Source: Pseudo-nitzschia pungens
Taxonomy: Eukaryota; Bacillariophyta; Bacillariophyceae; Bacillariales; Bacillariaceae
NCBI GenBank assembly: GCA_037355855.1
Contig: CM074767.1
Coordinates: forward strand, 2,790,001-2,854,000
Direction: 5' to 3'
Length of the DNA stretch: 64,000 bases
In this document: one piece after another, positions 10,310-21,238 of the stretch
How the letters are laid out: each line of letters begins with the position of its first letter
Position numbering within the stretch: the stretch's first letter is position 1
Position numbers and translations under genes: made by a program
Notes under the pieces: model-generated
What the model saw: only the letters and a program-made list of their open reading frames with translations
Database searches by the model: none
Told to the model about the DNA's origin: nothing

Positions 10310-10912
10310 ATGGCAGGCATCTACAGAGAACCACCGGTCTCCTACAAGAGCTCTTTCGACAGCTCCAAGCTGAAACTAATCACGCTCTCGGTCTACGACA
10401 ATGCCGACCATTCCGACAGCGTTAAAATTCCCCTCTTCACAGACAAAGGAGGTCTAGAAGAGTTACTCCACACCAAAGAGGCCTTCCTGAACGCAGCAGA
10501 AGATCTAGGTGTACAGGACTCAGTGCTCATCCGGTACTTCGGACGCTGCTTATGTGTTAACGCCCAAACCGAATGGAGAGCCCTGGCACGGAGCACCCGA
10601 CCGAATGGACAAAGATTATATCCACTTACGAGACAAGGATTCAATTCAGCTTTTGCGGCTTTTATCAAGTACTACTGCAATGCGGAAGATGCCAGAGATC
10701 TCATGCATATATATCTCCAAAGCCCGGCATGCAAGAAGAAAGTAGAGTCCACTTGCAAAGACCACAACGATCGACTCCTTACTCTCATGAAATATACAGC
10801 AAAACTACATGGATATGTAACCAACCTGGACCACCTCCAGCAAGTCACCATTCTCCTACACAGCTACCCAAACTCCTGGATCGAAGACTATGTACGCATC
10901 CACCAAGGGGTC
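10310..10912 (+). pseudogene. G2 gag, 5' part (split by G1)
   Basis: Codes for 201 residues from MAGIYREPPVSYK to IHQGV, the capsid-like half of gag, ending at the GGGTC target site of G1. It is open throughout and similar to G1 gag (MAGIYRDPPITYK). It continues in frame at 16614 (TQNTTTQFIVDHM). Without the insertion the protein would be 349 residues. Gag assembles the retrotransposon particle in the cytoplasm. Confidence 0.85.
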
Positions 10913-11203
10913 TGTGACATGCTAGCGTAGCATGAACCACGATTAAATAATTAACCGAATCCCACATACAAGCCGCCCGGCTTTAAGTATAGGAGCTGAC
11001 CGGTGTTTGAATACAAATATTCAAACTGTACGCCGGACGCTCCAGCAATGCATGTGCGCCGTTATTCAAATAGTAGCAAGGCGTGCTCGTGTATATTCAA
11101 ACGTTCATTCAAACGTTCACACGAAAACTGAAATGCTCTTTTAAGAGTTAACGATTAGTCACTTTTTATATACTACTCCACTTTTCTACCTTAGAGTGTA
11201 ACA
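10913..11203 (+). repeat. G1 5' LTR
   Basis: TGTGACATGCTAGCG to TTAGAGTGTAACA. A TATA-like TTTTATATACT lies about 40 bp before the 3' end. It contains inverted pairs such as TTTGAATAC/TATTCAAA. Confidence 0.93.
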
Positions 11204-11216
11204 CAGTAATTACTGT
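11203..11216. promoter_or_regulatory. palindrome at LTR/leader junction of G1
   Basis: ACAGTAATTACTGT, as in G2, E and F. The bases after it (TTTATCTTCAACGTAGG) resemble the same place in F, not in G2 or E. A second palindrome, CAGTACTG, lies about 35 nt downstream in all of them. Confidence 0.75.
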
Positions 11217-11323
11217 TTATCTTCAACGTAGGAAAACTGTAGAATTCAGTACTGAAACAAAACAATCGAATAAACAACCCTTATCCTCAACAACAGAGGT
11301 ACCTTGTATCTCCAACAAGCAAC

Positions 11324-12355
11324 ATGGCCGGCATCTACAGAGACCCTCCAATCACCTACAAGAGCTCCTTCGATCGAACCAAGCCAAAGCTCTTCACCCT
11401 CTACAACGTCGATGAGGACCGAACCGACAGCATGAAGGTCCCTCTGTTCACAGAGACAGGAGGTCTTGAAGAACTGCTCTTTGTGGAGGAGTCCTTTCGC
11501 AACGCCGCCAAGCTCCTAAGGCTCCCAACAGATATCTACCTAACCCACTTCAGTCGATGCCTTACCACGGACGCTCAGAGCAAGTGGAATGACATGATAA
11601 AGAATCCACTGGATCCAGAAGAGTACCAATACGACCAAGAAGAGATTGGGGGCTACGAACAGGCATTTCTTGACTTCACCAAGCTCTACTGCAACGCCAG
11701 GGACGCTAGAGATATCATGCATACGTACCTTCGAAGCGCAGAATGCAGGAAGACGTCATCGGTCACCTGCAAAGAACATGCAGACCGGATCCTGATCCTC
11801 ATGAAATATACCCAGAAATTAGATGGGAGCAGTGCCCCACTCTCCAAAGTGGAGAAACTTACCATTCTCCTCCACTCCTTTCCATCTTCATGGATCGAGA
11901 GCTATGGAATCATCCACAGTGGAATTCAAGAAGGTACCACAGTACAACACATTGTGGATCACATGAGCTGTCACGAGCGCCAAGCCAACAAGAAGAGCAA
12001 CAAGAATAACAACAAGCAACAGAAGCGCTCGAACAATTCCAACAACAACAACTCTCGGAAACGCAACTCCCACTCGAACCACAAGGGGAACAACAACAAG
12101 AAAAAGTCTAATCCCTGCAGGATCCCCGGCCACAATCATGATTGGTCCGAATGCTCAAAGAACAAGTACTCCAAGAATTACAACAAGCCTCCTCACTCCA
12201 AGCAAGCTGAGACCTTCCACACCCAAGCTCATCTCGTCTCCAGCAGCAATGAAGCCTTCCAAGCCCACATGAGAGCAGCAATGGAATCATACCATACAGC
12301 ACATGGAGGCTGGACCAAAAGAAGCATCGATGGGGAACTCGTGTGGCTCCCCTGA
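11324..12355 (+). CDS. G1 gag, 343 aa
   Basis: Structural particle protein. The start at MAGIYRDPP matches the starts of G2, E, F and H gag. A capsid-like region of about 220 residues (LEELLFVEESFRNAAKLL, TILLHSFPSSWIESYG, VDHMSC) is followed by a basic Asn/Lys-rich stretch. Then comes the nucleocapsid motif CRIPGHNHDWSEC (about residue 265), spacing C-x4-H-x-H-x4-C instead of the usual CCHC knuckle. It ends in a conserved C-terminus (SIDGELVWLP). The TGA at 12353-12355 is followed by an open frame in the same phase, so pol is probably made by read-through. Confidence 0.92.
   Translation: MAGIYRDPPITYKSSFDRTKPKLFTLYNVDEDRTDSMKVPLFTETGGLEELLFVEESFRNAAKLLRLPTDIYLTHFSRCLTTDAQSKWNDMIKNPLDPEEYQYDQEEIGGYEQAFLDFTKLYCNARDARDIMHTYLRSAECRKTSSVTCKEHADRILILMKYTQKLDGSSAPLSKVEKLTILLHSFPSSWIESYGIIHSGIQEGTTVQHIVDHMSCHERQANKKSNKNNNKQQKRSNNSNNNNSRKRNSHSNHKGNNNKKKSNPCRIPGHNHDWSECSKNKYSKNYNKPPHSKQAETFHTQAHLVSSSNEAFQAHMRAAMESYHTAHGGWTKRSIDGELVWLP
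12353..12355 (+). promoter_or_regulatory. UGA read-through site between gag and pol (G1)
   Basis: Gag and pol share one reading frame split only by TGA, in the context CCC TGA CTC. G2 has the same layout at 17058-17060 (CCA TGA TTG). Codons directly after the stop are open to the pol start region. Stop-codon suppression is known for some gamma-retroviruses and some LTR elements; its use here is inferred. Confidence 0.65.
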
Positions 12356-15300
12356 CTCGCCTCTCAATCCCGGGCCAAGGCCCAGAAGCCCCCGGCTTCA
12401 ACCAAACCAGCAATCACCTTGCCTCCAGCTCCCCTGGAACTGGATGCCAGCACAGCCCTGCTGTCTGGGATGACGCATGGAGGAGATCTCCCAGATAAAG
12501 AGGGGAAGGAACCTACAGGATGGAGTATTCCTGTTGAAAGCTCAGCAAAGCCTGCAAACGCAGCAAAAACAATCGTTCGAAACATCCTACAGGATATATC
12601 GAACATGGATCCGAATCGATCCAAGGGTACAGACGCATCAGCATCGATCAACGCGATCGATCCAAATAAGACAGCAGCAGCAACAAATGGACCAACCTTG
12701 TCCCTGGCAAGAAATTGGTCTACCGGTACAGCAAAAAATCTCTATTGCAATCCCGGAAACTCCAAAGACTACACCAAAGGATGTGCGTTGGAGCAAAATT
12801 ATTTAAAGCTACTGTCGACTGCTGGAAATACAACCAAAAATACAGCAGAATCTACAACGAATAAGAGCAACGTGGCTCCTATTCTACTAACCAACATACA
12901 GTTCATACAAGGCATCCCTCTCAAAGCAAGACCACTACTAGCGTTACTAGATAGTGGATCCTCCAGAACTCTAATCAACAAGAGAGCACTACCATTTGGC
13001 ACAATGCCACTACGAAGCAAGCACCAAGTCCTAACTACTACAGCCAATGGAAGCTTCGATACCACAGAATATGTCATCATGAAGAACATCAAGTTACAAG
13101 AGTTTGGTAACTACACCATCGACCAACAGGAGGCAAGACTCTTCCATTCCCCTGACTGCAAATATGATCTTATACTAGGCAGAGACTTCCTCCACCTAGC
13201 AAAGATCAATCTCCTATTCAAAGAAGGAGCAGTTCAGTGGATGGACCCAACCATTCCTATGAAGGATACCTCCTCCCTATACCACGAGTCAGACTACACC
13301 ATGCTCATGGAAGAACTAGAAGACGCCGAACTCTTTGCTGATGATCTCTCCTTTGCCAATCCATACAAGTCCAAGGTTATCCTAGACAGAGCCTACCAAG
13401 AAACAGATCCATCTACAGTCGCACAACAGCAGTCCCACATGTCCAAAGCAGAGCAACACCAGTTCCAAGCAATACTAAACAAGTATCCAAACGTCTTCAA
13501 TGGAGAACTTGGCAAGTACCCTCATAAGAAGATCTCTCTAAGGCTGAAGCCCGGATCCAAGCCCATACACAAGAAGCCTTATCCAGTCGCATACAAAAGA
13601 GAAGACCTATTCAAAAGGGAGCTCCAAAATCTTTGTAATGATGGAGTACTCAAAAGATGCACTGGACCAGCTGAATGGGCATTCCCGACCTTTATTGTTC
13701 CAAAGAAGGACAACAGAGTTAGATGGGTATCAGACTTCAGAGAACTGAATGAACTTCTTGAGAGACGTCCTTATCCAATCCCCCAGATACAGGATATCAT
13801 GAACAAGAGAGGCAAGTACACTCACTTCACCAAGATTGACTTGTCCATGCAATACTACTGCTTTGAGCTGGATGATGCAAGCAAGAAGCTCTGTACCATA
13901 GTGACGCCATATGGCTGCTATGAATACCAAAGACTACCAATGGGTGTCAAAGTCTCTCCAGATGTTGCCCAGCAACTGATGGAAGATATCCTACAAGACA
14001 CCGACTGCACTGTTTATATTGATGATATTGGCGTCTGGACCAATGGCTCCTTTGATCTACACATGAAAACTATCGACAAGATCCTGGACCGGCTCAACCA
14101 GAATGGACTCAAATGCAACCCACTCAAGTGTGATTGGGCTGTACAAGAAACTGACTTCCTTGGATATTGGATGACTCCTACTGCAGTTAAGCCTTGGAGA
14201 AAGAAGATTGAAGCCATTCTCCATATGGATCGACCAAGAACTGTGACCCAAGTCAAGTCCTTCCTAGGAGCAGTAGGATACTACAGAGACATGTGGCCTC
14301 GCAGATCCCATGTTCTAGCTCCTCTCTTTGATATAACCAGAACTCCCAAGAAAACTCCTCAAGCAGCTGCCATTAAAGGCAAGCAACACAAAGCTCCTTC
14401 AGCTTTCACTTGGGGTCCTGCTCAAGATAAAGCCTTCCAAGAGATGAAAGCCATGGTAGCAGCAGATGCGCTGAATACCTATCCGGACCTTAACAAGCCC
14501 TTTGAACTGTATACGGATGCCTCAGACCTACAACTGGGCGCTGCTATCCTCCAAGATGGCAAGCCTATTGCCTATTGGTCCAAGAAACTATCTGATGCCC
14601 AAAAGAATTATACAACCATGGAGAAAGAACTCCTCGCAATAGTACTCTGCTGCAAGGAGTACCGGAAGATGCTCCTCGGTGGAGTCATCAATGTATACAC
14701 CGACCATAAGAATCTTACCTTCAGAACGCTCTCAGTCCAGCGAGTCCTCCGGTGGAGATTGTTCCTTGAAGAATTTGGTGTCAACCTTACTTATGTGGAA
14801 GGCAAGAAGAATGTTCTTGCTGATGCCTTTTCCAGGCTCCCCAGGATGGATCCACCTACTGTGGGGAAGAAAGAAGCCCTTAATAAGGGCACTCTTATTG
14901 ATTTTTTGAAACTTGAAGTCCCCAAGCAAGATGAAGAACTGTTCCTAGCAGAGTTCCCGAACCTATTCCAGCACTTATGCAATGACGCAGATCAGGAATT
15001 ATACTCCTGTTTGCTGAACAATGAGTGCCTGGCCAATCTACCAAACAACCAAGATATGGAATGCCCGGTTAACTATAACAAGATATACCTCCATCAGCAA
15101 AAGGACCCGACTGTCAAGTTCAAGATTCAATCCAAAGCATTCTTCTACCAAGAATTACAAGGCAATAACATCCTTTGCTATGCCAACCAATCCAATCCAG
15201 ATAATCGGCGAATTTACGTACCAAGTTCTCTTACGAATGATACCATCAAATGGTATCACCTCCTGTTGGGTCATTGTGGATCCACCAGGTTATATAAAAC

Positions 15301-16288
15301 TATCTCCGCTCGATTCTATGCAGACAACCTGTCCAACCTGTGCAAGTCCTACATTTGCCCTGATGACTGCATCCAATCCAAGAGCAGGCAAGCCAAATAT
15401 GGAAAGCTTCCTCCCAAAGAAGCGCCAATATCTCCCTTTGATGAAGTCCATGTTGATCTTATAGGCCCATGGAAGATTACAGCTCAAAACAAGATCTACA
15501 ACTTCAAGGCCCTCACCTGTATTGATCCAGTTACCAACCTTCTTGAAATCATCCGGATCAGAGACAAATCTTCTCAGCATGTCTCTGATCAATTCAAGAA
15601 CTGCTGGCTCTCAAGATATCCTAGACCAAACAGATGTATCGACGACAATGGTGGTGAATTCCTAGGGGCTGAATTCCAACTCACCCTCAAACAGTATGGA
15701 GTCCAGTCAGTCCCCACTACAGTGAAGAATACACAAGCTAATGCCATTTGCGAGTGAGTCCATCACACAGTGGCTGATATCCTACGCGTTCTAGTACATG
15801 TCAACCCCCCACAAGTCAATGCTAGAGCCACTCAGCTGATGGACAACGCGCTGGCAACATGCATGCATGCCTCCAGGTGTGCTGTCAGTACCTCCCTACA
15901 GGCATCTCCCGGTTCCCTGGTATTCAACAGGGACATGATGATAGATCTACCACTAACATCCAACCTACTGGCACTTAAACAACTGAGGCAACAGGGAATC
16001 AACAGGGCCCTGCTCCGGGACAACGCCAAGAGAATAGAACATACCTTCCAGATCAGTGACAAGGTATGGTTGCAGGAGTCGGATCCGGACAAGCTACAGC
16101 CTAGAAGAACAGGCCCCTTTCCTATCATCCAAGTTAATGATAATGGTACAGTAAAACTGCAGAAGACCCCTTCAGTGTCTGAAACAGTGAACATTCGGAA
16201 GCTAACCCCGTACAAGGAGCCGGCAAACGAATCGGAGTCGGAACCATCGAACGAGTCGGAGTCGCCGGCAATTCACTGGTCAACTTGA
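12356..16288 (+). pseudogene. G1 pol: protease-RT-RNase H-integrase, one nonsense codon
   Basis: Polyprotein that copies and inserts the element. Motifs in order: protease LLDSGSS (12947); RT with YIDD (14015) and LPMGVKVSP; RNase H ELYTDASD, MEKELLAIV and YTDHKNLTF; integrase zinc region HLLLGHCG..CKSYICPDDC (15260-15365); integrase catalytic D (VDLIGPW, about 15450), D (IDDNGGEF, about 15640) and E (NAICE, 15752). Right after the catalytic E a TGA (15755-15757) stands where related integrases have Arg; CGA to TGA would explain it. The frame then stays open to 16288 (VHHTVADILRVLV and a C-terminal chromo-less tail). If the TGA is not read through, the integrase lacks its C-terminal domain. 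The first part (12356-12418) is read only as a gag-pol fusion. Confidence 0.92.
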
Positions 16289-16317
16289 AGTAGGCTTCGT
16301 CTAATCATGAGGCACTA

Positions 16318-16608
16318 TGTGACATGCTAGCGTAGCATGAACCACGATTAAATAATTAACCGAATCCCACATACAAGCCGCCTGGCTTTAAGTATAGGAG
16401 CTGACCGGTGTTTGAATACAAATATTCAAACTGTACGCCGGACGCTCCAGCAATGCATGTGCGCCGTTATTCAAATAGTAGCAAGGCGCGCTCGTGTATA
16501 TTCAAACGTTCATTCAAACGTTCACACGAAAACTGAAATGCTCTTTTAAGAGTTAACGATTAGTCACTTTTTATATACTACTCCACTTTTCTACCTTAGA
16601 GTGTAACA
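16318..16608 (+). repeat. G1 3' LTR
   Basis: 291 bp, two differences from the 5' LTR in the parts I compared. It is preceded by CTAATCATGAGGCACTA, a weak polypurine tract. E, F and H have CTAATCATTGGGGAACTA at the same place, so the site is conserved. Confidence 0.93.
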
Positions 16609-16613
16609 GGGTC

Positions 16614-17060
16614 ACTCAGAACACCACGACTCAGTTCATTGTCGACCATATGAGCAGTCTCGACCGGCTCAGCAAACAAAAGAACAACAAGAATAATGGA
16701 AGACGTTCCAACAATTCTAATAGTTCCAACAACAACAACAATAACAGGAAGCGCTCTGGCAACCAGAAGAATAATCCCAAGAGCAAGAAGAAATCCAACC
16801 CCTGTCGTATCCAAGGACATAACCACGACTGGTCCGAGTGTCCACGAAACAAATACTCAAAGAACTACAAAGGGCCCGGCAACAAAGCCCATGGCGCCAC
16901 TTCCAGTCCTACTGAGACCTTCTACTCGCATACTCATGACCTCTCCAGCAGCAATGAGTCTTTCCAAGCACACATGAAGGCAGCGATGGACTCATATCAC
17001 TCGGACTTTGGCGGCCGAACAGAAAGGAGCATCGATGGTGAGTTCATTTGGCTCCCATGA
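16614..17060 (+). pseudogene. G2 gag, 3' part
   Basis: Continues G2 gag after G1: TQNTTTQFIVDHMSS, an Asn/Lys-rich basic stretch, the zinc motif CRIQGHNHDWSEC and the C-terminus SIDGEFIWLP, then TGA. The frame joins exactly with 10310-10912 after removal of G1 and one copy of GGGTC. Confidence 0.85.
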
Positions 17061-17862
17061 TTGCACAAGCAATCCTCCAAGAGACCCAAGGGTCCACCAA
17101 AACCAGCAATCACCTTGCCTCTGGTGCCACAGGCCCTGGATGCCAGTCCAGCACAGCTGACTGGGATGACGCAAGGAGGAGATCTCCCGGAGAAAAAGGG
17201 GAAGGAACCTACAGGATGGAGTCCTGTTGAGCGCTTAGCAAAGACTGCAACAGCAGCAAAAACAGTTCGATTCTCCGAAGAGAGCAATACGAACATGGAT
17301 ACGAATCGAATACCGAATCGATCCAAGGGTACAACAGACGCGAAAGATAGTACAGCAGCAATAAATAGACAACTCTTGTCCCTGGCAAGGAATTGGTCCA
17401 CAGGTACAGCAAAAAATCTCTATTGCAACACCCAAAACTCCAAAGACTACACCAAAGGAGGTGCGCTGGAGCAAAATTATTTAAAGCTGCTGTCGACTAC
17501 TGGAAATCCAGTAGAACAGGCATCAAATAAGAGCAACGTGGCTCCTATTCTTTTAACAAAAGTACAGTACATACAAGGCATACCAACGAAATCAAGACCA
17601 CTACTCGCACTCTTAGATAGTGGATCATCCGGAACTCTAATCAACAAAAGAGCTCTGCCATTTGGCACACTACCAATCCGAAGCAAGCATCGAGTCATAA
17701 CTACTACAGCAAATGGAAACTTCGATACTACAGAATACATCATCATGAAGAACCCCAACCTACAAGAGTTCGGCAACTACACCATCGACAAACAACAAGC
17801 AAGACTCTTCCATTCCCCCGACTGCCGATATGATCTAATACTAGGCAGAGATTTCCTCCACC
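17061..17862 (+). pseudogene. G2 pol, protease part
   Basis: In the same frame as G2 gag after the TGA. It covers the spacer (ITLPLVPQALDAS, GGDLPEKKGKEPTGWS) and the protease with LLDSGSSGTLINKRALP. It is cut at the CCACC target of F in LGRDFLHL and resumes at 21046. Similarity to G1 pol is high throughout. Confidence 0.85.
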
Positions 17863-18209
17863 TGTTACACTCTAAGGTAGAAATACGCGATAGGGGTATT
17901 TTAAAGATGAATTGTTAAAAATTGTGTTACAAAGAGAATGGATGAATACTTTACGAGATGGGAATGATTTCTTGAGTATGGAATGAGTGAACGATCGAAC
18001 AATCATATAATTGTTTGTTGGGCATAATATCATGATAACGATAATCGTTGAGTCATGGGAATCTTTGTTTGAATTGTATGTGTATTCTTGTACGTTGAAT
18101 ATTCAGTATATATACATGAATATCATACATATTGTTGTGTATTGGAACGCATGCGGGATTCAATAATCATTTAGAGCCTCTCGTAGGGTACCTACGTCAG
18201 CATGTAACA
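17863..18209 (-). repeat. F 3' LTR (347 bp)
   Basis: Reverse strand reads TGTTACATGCTGACG to CTTAGAGTGTAACA. It is preceded (minus strand) by TTGGGGAACTA, the likely polypurine site. Confidence 0.92.
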
Positions 18210-19369
18210 TAGTTCCCCAATGATTAGGTGAAGTTTGCATGTGGTTCAATACAATACGGTTCGGAGTTGAGTAGTATCGATGGAAAGAGATATGCTTGTT
18301 CGGAGAACCGGTTGAAGATGATATATGCCATTTGGAATATTTCGAAGATATATGGTAATGTAGATTGAAATGGGATTGAAGAAGGTTCTTTGTGATACTC
18401 AAAAAATCGAAGATTTGTTTCTTGTTCTTGAGAAGGGTCAAAATGACATGCTAAAAATAGCAAAAATAGTCGAAGAAAATTCTTTTCCTCCCCCGACTGT
18501 GATGTACCTCTCGGGGTAGTGGAGCTGATTTTAAATTGATTTGATGTTTGAAATCGATTGCTCTTAGGCATAAAAACACCTCCAGTAATTGGAGTTTAAG
18601 GTAGGTGAAAAGCCGAGCTGTGTTGGATGTGTTGTTATTGGTGTTTAAAGTCGTTGCTGTATCTGCGATTGTATAGTGACGCAGAGAGGGAACGCATTGT
18701 TAGTTATCGGGTGAATGGATATGTAAATTCAGGTGCGATTTGCCGTATACTTTGTCCGGTCTTATTTGCAGCAGTCGACTGGAGGTTCGGATGTTCGTAA
18801 CTCCAGAGCACCTCTGTGGGTGTAGAATATAATTTTGTGGGATTGCTCTGGTTATTTCTGGAGCTCCCTGTGGACTATTTGCTTGTCCGAAACAAGGTTG
18901 GCCTTGTTGTTGCTGCTGTACCCTTTTATTTTGTTTTGCGTCTGTACCCGTATCGATATAGATAAATGATTTGATTTCATTCGATTTGATTGATTCATGG
19001 CTTTAGCGTCTGTACCCTTGCAAGTCGATCCGCGTCCAGATCTCTCGCTTTATTTATCTGCCATTTGAATCTGTTCATTTTTTATTTGGTTGATTGTTGT
19101 TGCCGTCACTGTGGATCGGACTGGAGCGCTTTGGATTTTAGTTCGAACATTTTGTTTTGGTGCAACAGGGCTCATCTCTGTAGGTTCCTTCCCTTCTGTT
19201 CTGTGGGAGTTCTCCTCCATGCGTCTTCCCAGTCAGCAGGGCTGAGCTGGCATTCGGCTCCAGGGGAGTCGAAGGCACGGTGCTGGATACAGTGATCCTT
19301 GTATATTGCTGTTGTTTGTTATGGTGGCTATGGTTGCCATGTGAGGCTGCCGTCGGAGTGTCTTTGGAC
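18210..19369 (-). other. F internal 3' region: pol remnant, shared module, small ORF
   Basis: No pol gene. From 5' to 3' on the minus strand: a remnant of the pol spacer near 19300-19170 (PSTPLEPNASSALLTGKTHGGELP); a module at 18770-18922 that LINE leaders carry in the opposite sense; a hairpin at 18580-18594 (CTCCA..TGGAG) followed by a T run; and a 115-codon ORF (18571-18224, MPKSNRFQTS...). That ORF is partly conserved in E (57631-57954) but broken in H. I do not recognise its product; it may be chance conservation of a young family. Confidence 0.65.
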
Positions 19370-20419
19370 TCATCCTCCATGTTGCATGCAATAGGATTCA
19401 ATTGCTTGCTTAACGTGGGCCTGGAGTGATTCCGTTGAAGCAGCAGTGCTTCCAGTTTCAGTGCTAGGAGTCGTAGCAGTGCTGTTGTTGCTGCTTTGGC
19501 TCCTTTTGGAATATCTGTTCTTTGGGCATTCAGACCAATCGTGATTATGCCCTGGAATCCTGCAGGGATTGTTATGTTTTCGTTTGCCACTGGATGGCTC
19601 TTGCTCTTGCTCTTCTTCAGCGTCGTTGTCACTGTCCGAATTAGAGCTGTTGGTGCTGTCGATGCTGTCGGCGTCCGAATCAGAATTGTTGTTATTGCTG
19701 TCAGCGTCCGAATCAGAATTGTCGACCGAATCAGCGTTCGCCGCTTTTCGTTTCGTTTGACGTTCTAAGCAGCTCATATGGTCCACTATAAACTGTACAG
19801 TGGTATCCTCTTGGATTCCTTGGTGGATTAGACCATAGCTGTTGATCCATTTGCTTGGAAAGCTGTGTAGCAGAATTGTTTTCGCTGCTGTTGCTGAGAG
19901 GTCAGGGGCATGGCCTTGGAGTCTTTTAGTGTATTTGAAGAGCTGTTCCATTCAGTCTGCATGGTCTTTGCATGAGATGTTGCTTGGCTTCTTGCATTCA
20001 GAGCTTCGAAGGTAAGTGTGCATGATATCTTTGGCGTCTGTCGCATTGCAGAATTGCTTGATAAAGTCAATGATTGCTTGTTCATACCCTTCGATCTGCT
20101 GTTCATCGTATTGGATTTCGTCTGGATCCAGAGGATCCTGCAGCATTTTGTTCCACTTGGATTGAGTGTCTGTATTTAGGCATCTGCTGAAGTGAGTAAT
20201 GTAGTCGGTAGTTGGTAGTCCTAGGAGCTTTGCGGCGTTCCTGAAGGCTTCTTCAACAAATAGAAATTCCTCTAGTCCTCCTCTGTTGGTGAATAGAGGG
20301 ATCTTCATGCTGTCTTGTTTTCCATTGGGATTTGTAATGGAGAGCTTGGTTCTCTTGGGCTTACTCCTGTTGAAGGAAGGAGTATAATTGATTGGAGGAT
20401 CTCTGTAAAGTCCTGCCAT
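19370..20419 (-). pseudogene. F gag with one nonsense codon
   Basis: Starts MAGLYRDPPINYTPSF at 20419. The capsid-like region is as in E (LEEFLFVEEAFRNAAKLLGLP). A TGA at 19954-19952 stands where E has CGA (Arg in HADRMQ); the same frame continues with MEQLFKYTKRLQG. The acidic Asp/Ser-rich linker (SDSDADSNNN) replaces the Asn/Lys linker of G1. Zinc motif CRIPGHNHDWSEC is present, C-terminus ends near 19370. Full length would be about 349 residues. Without suppression only the first 155 residues are made. Confidence 0.88.
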
Positions 20420-20680
20420 TGTTTCTTGATTTGATTCAGAGCGTTCAATCGTATCGATCGATCGTAGATTTGAATTGCTTTATGGAGCGTTCGATCGATT
20501 CGGTGTTTGATCGATTCGTATTGGCGTTTCGTAGTTCGTAGATTTCGTTCGATCGGTTCTTTCGGAGGTTCCGATTGTAGGATTTTGCTTGTCAGGGTAT
20601 CGTTGTATCCCTGTTGTTTAGGATAAAGGATGTTTTGGATTCAGTACTGAGTTCCTGTCTGTCTTCTACTTAAAAGATAA
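20420..20680 (-). promoter_or_regulatory. F leader with repeated CGATCGA motifs
   Basis: The stretch between the priming region and gag carries many copies of variants of AATCGATCGAAC, which is self-complementary at its centre. E (55620-55830) and H (53440-53590) have the same kind of leader; G1 and G2 do not. It is a candidate dimerisation or packaging signal (inference). Confidence 0.5.
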
Positions 20681-20694
20681 ACAGTAATTACTGT
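20681..20694. promoter_or_regulatory. palindrome at LTR/leader junction of F
   Basis: ACAGTAATTACTGT next to the 5' LTR, as in G1, G2 and E. Confidence 0.75.
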
Positions 20695-21040
20695 GTTACA
20701 CTCTAAGGTAGAAATACACGATAGGAGTATTTTAAAGATGAATTGTTAAAAATTGTGTTACAAAGAGAATGGATGAATACTTTACGAGATGGGAATGATT
20801 TCTTGAGTATGGAATGAGTGAACGATCGAACAATCATATAATTGTTTGTTGGGCATAATATCATGATAACGATAATCGTTGAGTCATGGGAATCTTTGTT
20901 TGAATTGTATGTGTATTCTTGTACGTTGAATATTCAGTATATATACATGAATATCATACATATTGTTGTGTATTGGAACGCATGCGGGATTCAATAATCA
21001 TTTAGAGCCTCTCGTAGGGTACCTACGTCAGCATGTAACA
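20694..21040 (-). repeat. F 5' LTR (347 bp)
   Basis: Nearly identical to the 3' LTR (differences at cgcg/cacg and gggg/gagt close to one end). Flanked by CCACC. Confidence 0.92.
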
Positions 21041-21045
21041 CCACC

Positions 21046-21238
21046 TAGCACAGATTAATCTCCTATTCAAAGAAGGAGCAGTCCAGTGGATGGATCGAAC
21101 TGTCCCGATGAAAGATACCTCTCTATACCACAAGTCGGACTATACTACACTCATGGAAGAACTCGAAGACGCCAAACTCTTTGCTGATGACCTCTCCTTT
21201 GCCAACCCATACAAATCCAAGGTGATCCTAGACAGGGC
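21046..21238 (+). pseudogene. G2 pol fragment after protease
   Basis: Reads LAQINLLFKEGAVQWMDRTVPMKDTSLYHKSD to NPYKSKVILDRA, continuous with 17061-17862 once F is removed. It stops at a deletion junction. In G1 about 2.4 kb of RT, RNase H and integrase follow here. Confidence 0.82.

Larger units (their letters stand above)
10913..16608 (+). mobile_element. gypsy LTR retrotransposon G1, almost intact, TSD GGGTC
   Basis: Complete 5.7-kb Ty3/gypsy element with identical-length LTRs (291 bp, two differences seen) and a 5-bp TSD at 10908-10912 and 16609-16613. The order gag, protease, RT, RNase H, integrase is that of Ty3/gypsy. It is a recent insertion judging by LTR identity. One nonsense codon in the integrase is the only obvious coding lesion. 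Confidence 0.95.
17863..21040 (-). mobile_element. gag-only LTR element F, TSD CCACC
   Basis: Non-autonomous LTR element of the TR-GAG kind (terminal repeats, gag, no pol). LTRs lie at 17863-18209 and 20694-21040 with about two differences; the TSD is CCACC at 17858-17862 and 21041-21045. The internal part holds gag and about 1.2 kb of mostly noncoding DNA with a short remnant of the pol start. LTR ends and priming region match G1 (TTAGAGTGTAACA; TTTATCTT), suggesting that G1-type enzymes move it. Confidence 0.92.
9888..21238 (+). mobile_element. gypsy element G2, interrupted by G1 and F, 3' part lost
   Basis: Order: 5' LTR 9888-10189, leader, gag 5' part 10310-10912, G1 insertion, gag 3' part 16614-17060, pol 17061-17862, F insertion, pol 21046-21238. 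The G2 sequence then switches directly to G0 integrase sequence, so RT, RNase H, integrase and the 3' LTR have been removed by a deletion running into the surrounding relic. Removing G1 and F with one TSD copy each restores continuous reading frames, which proves the nesting order. Confidence 0.88.
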
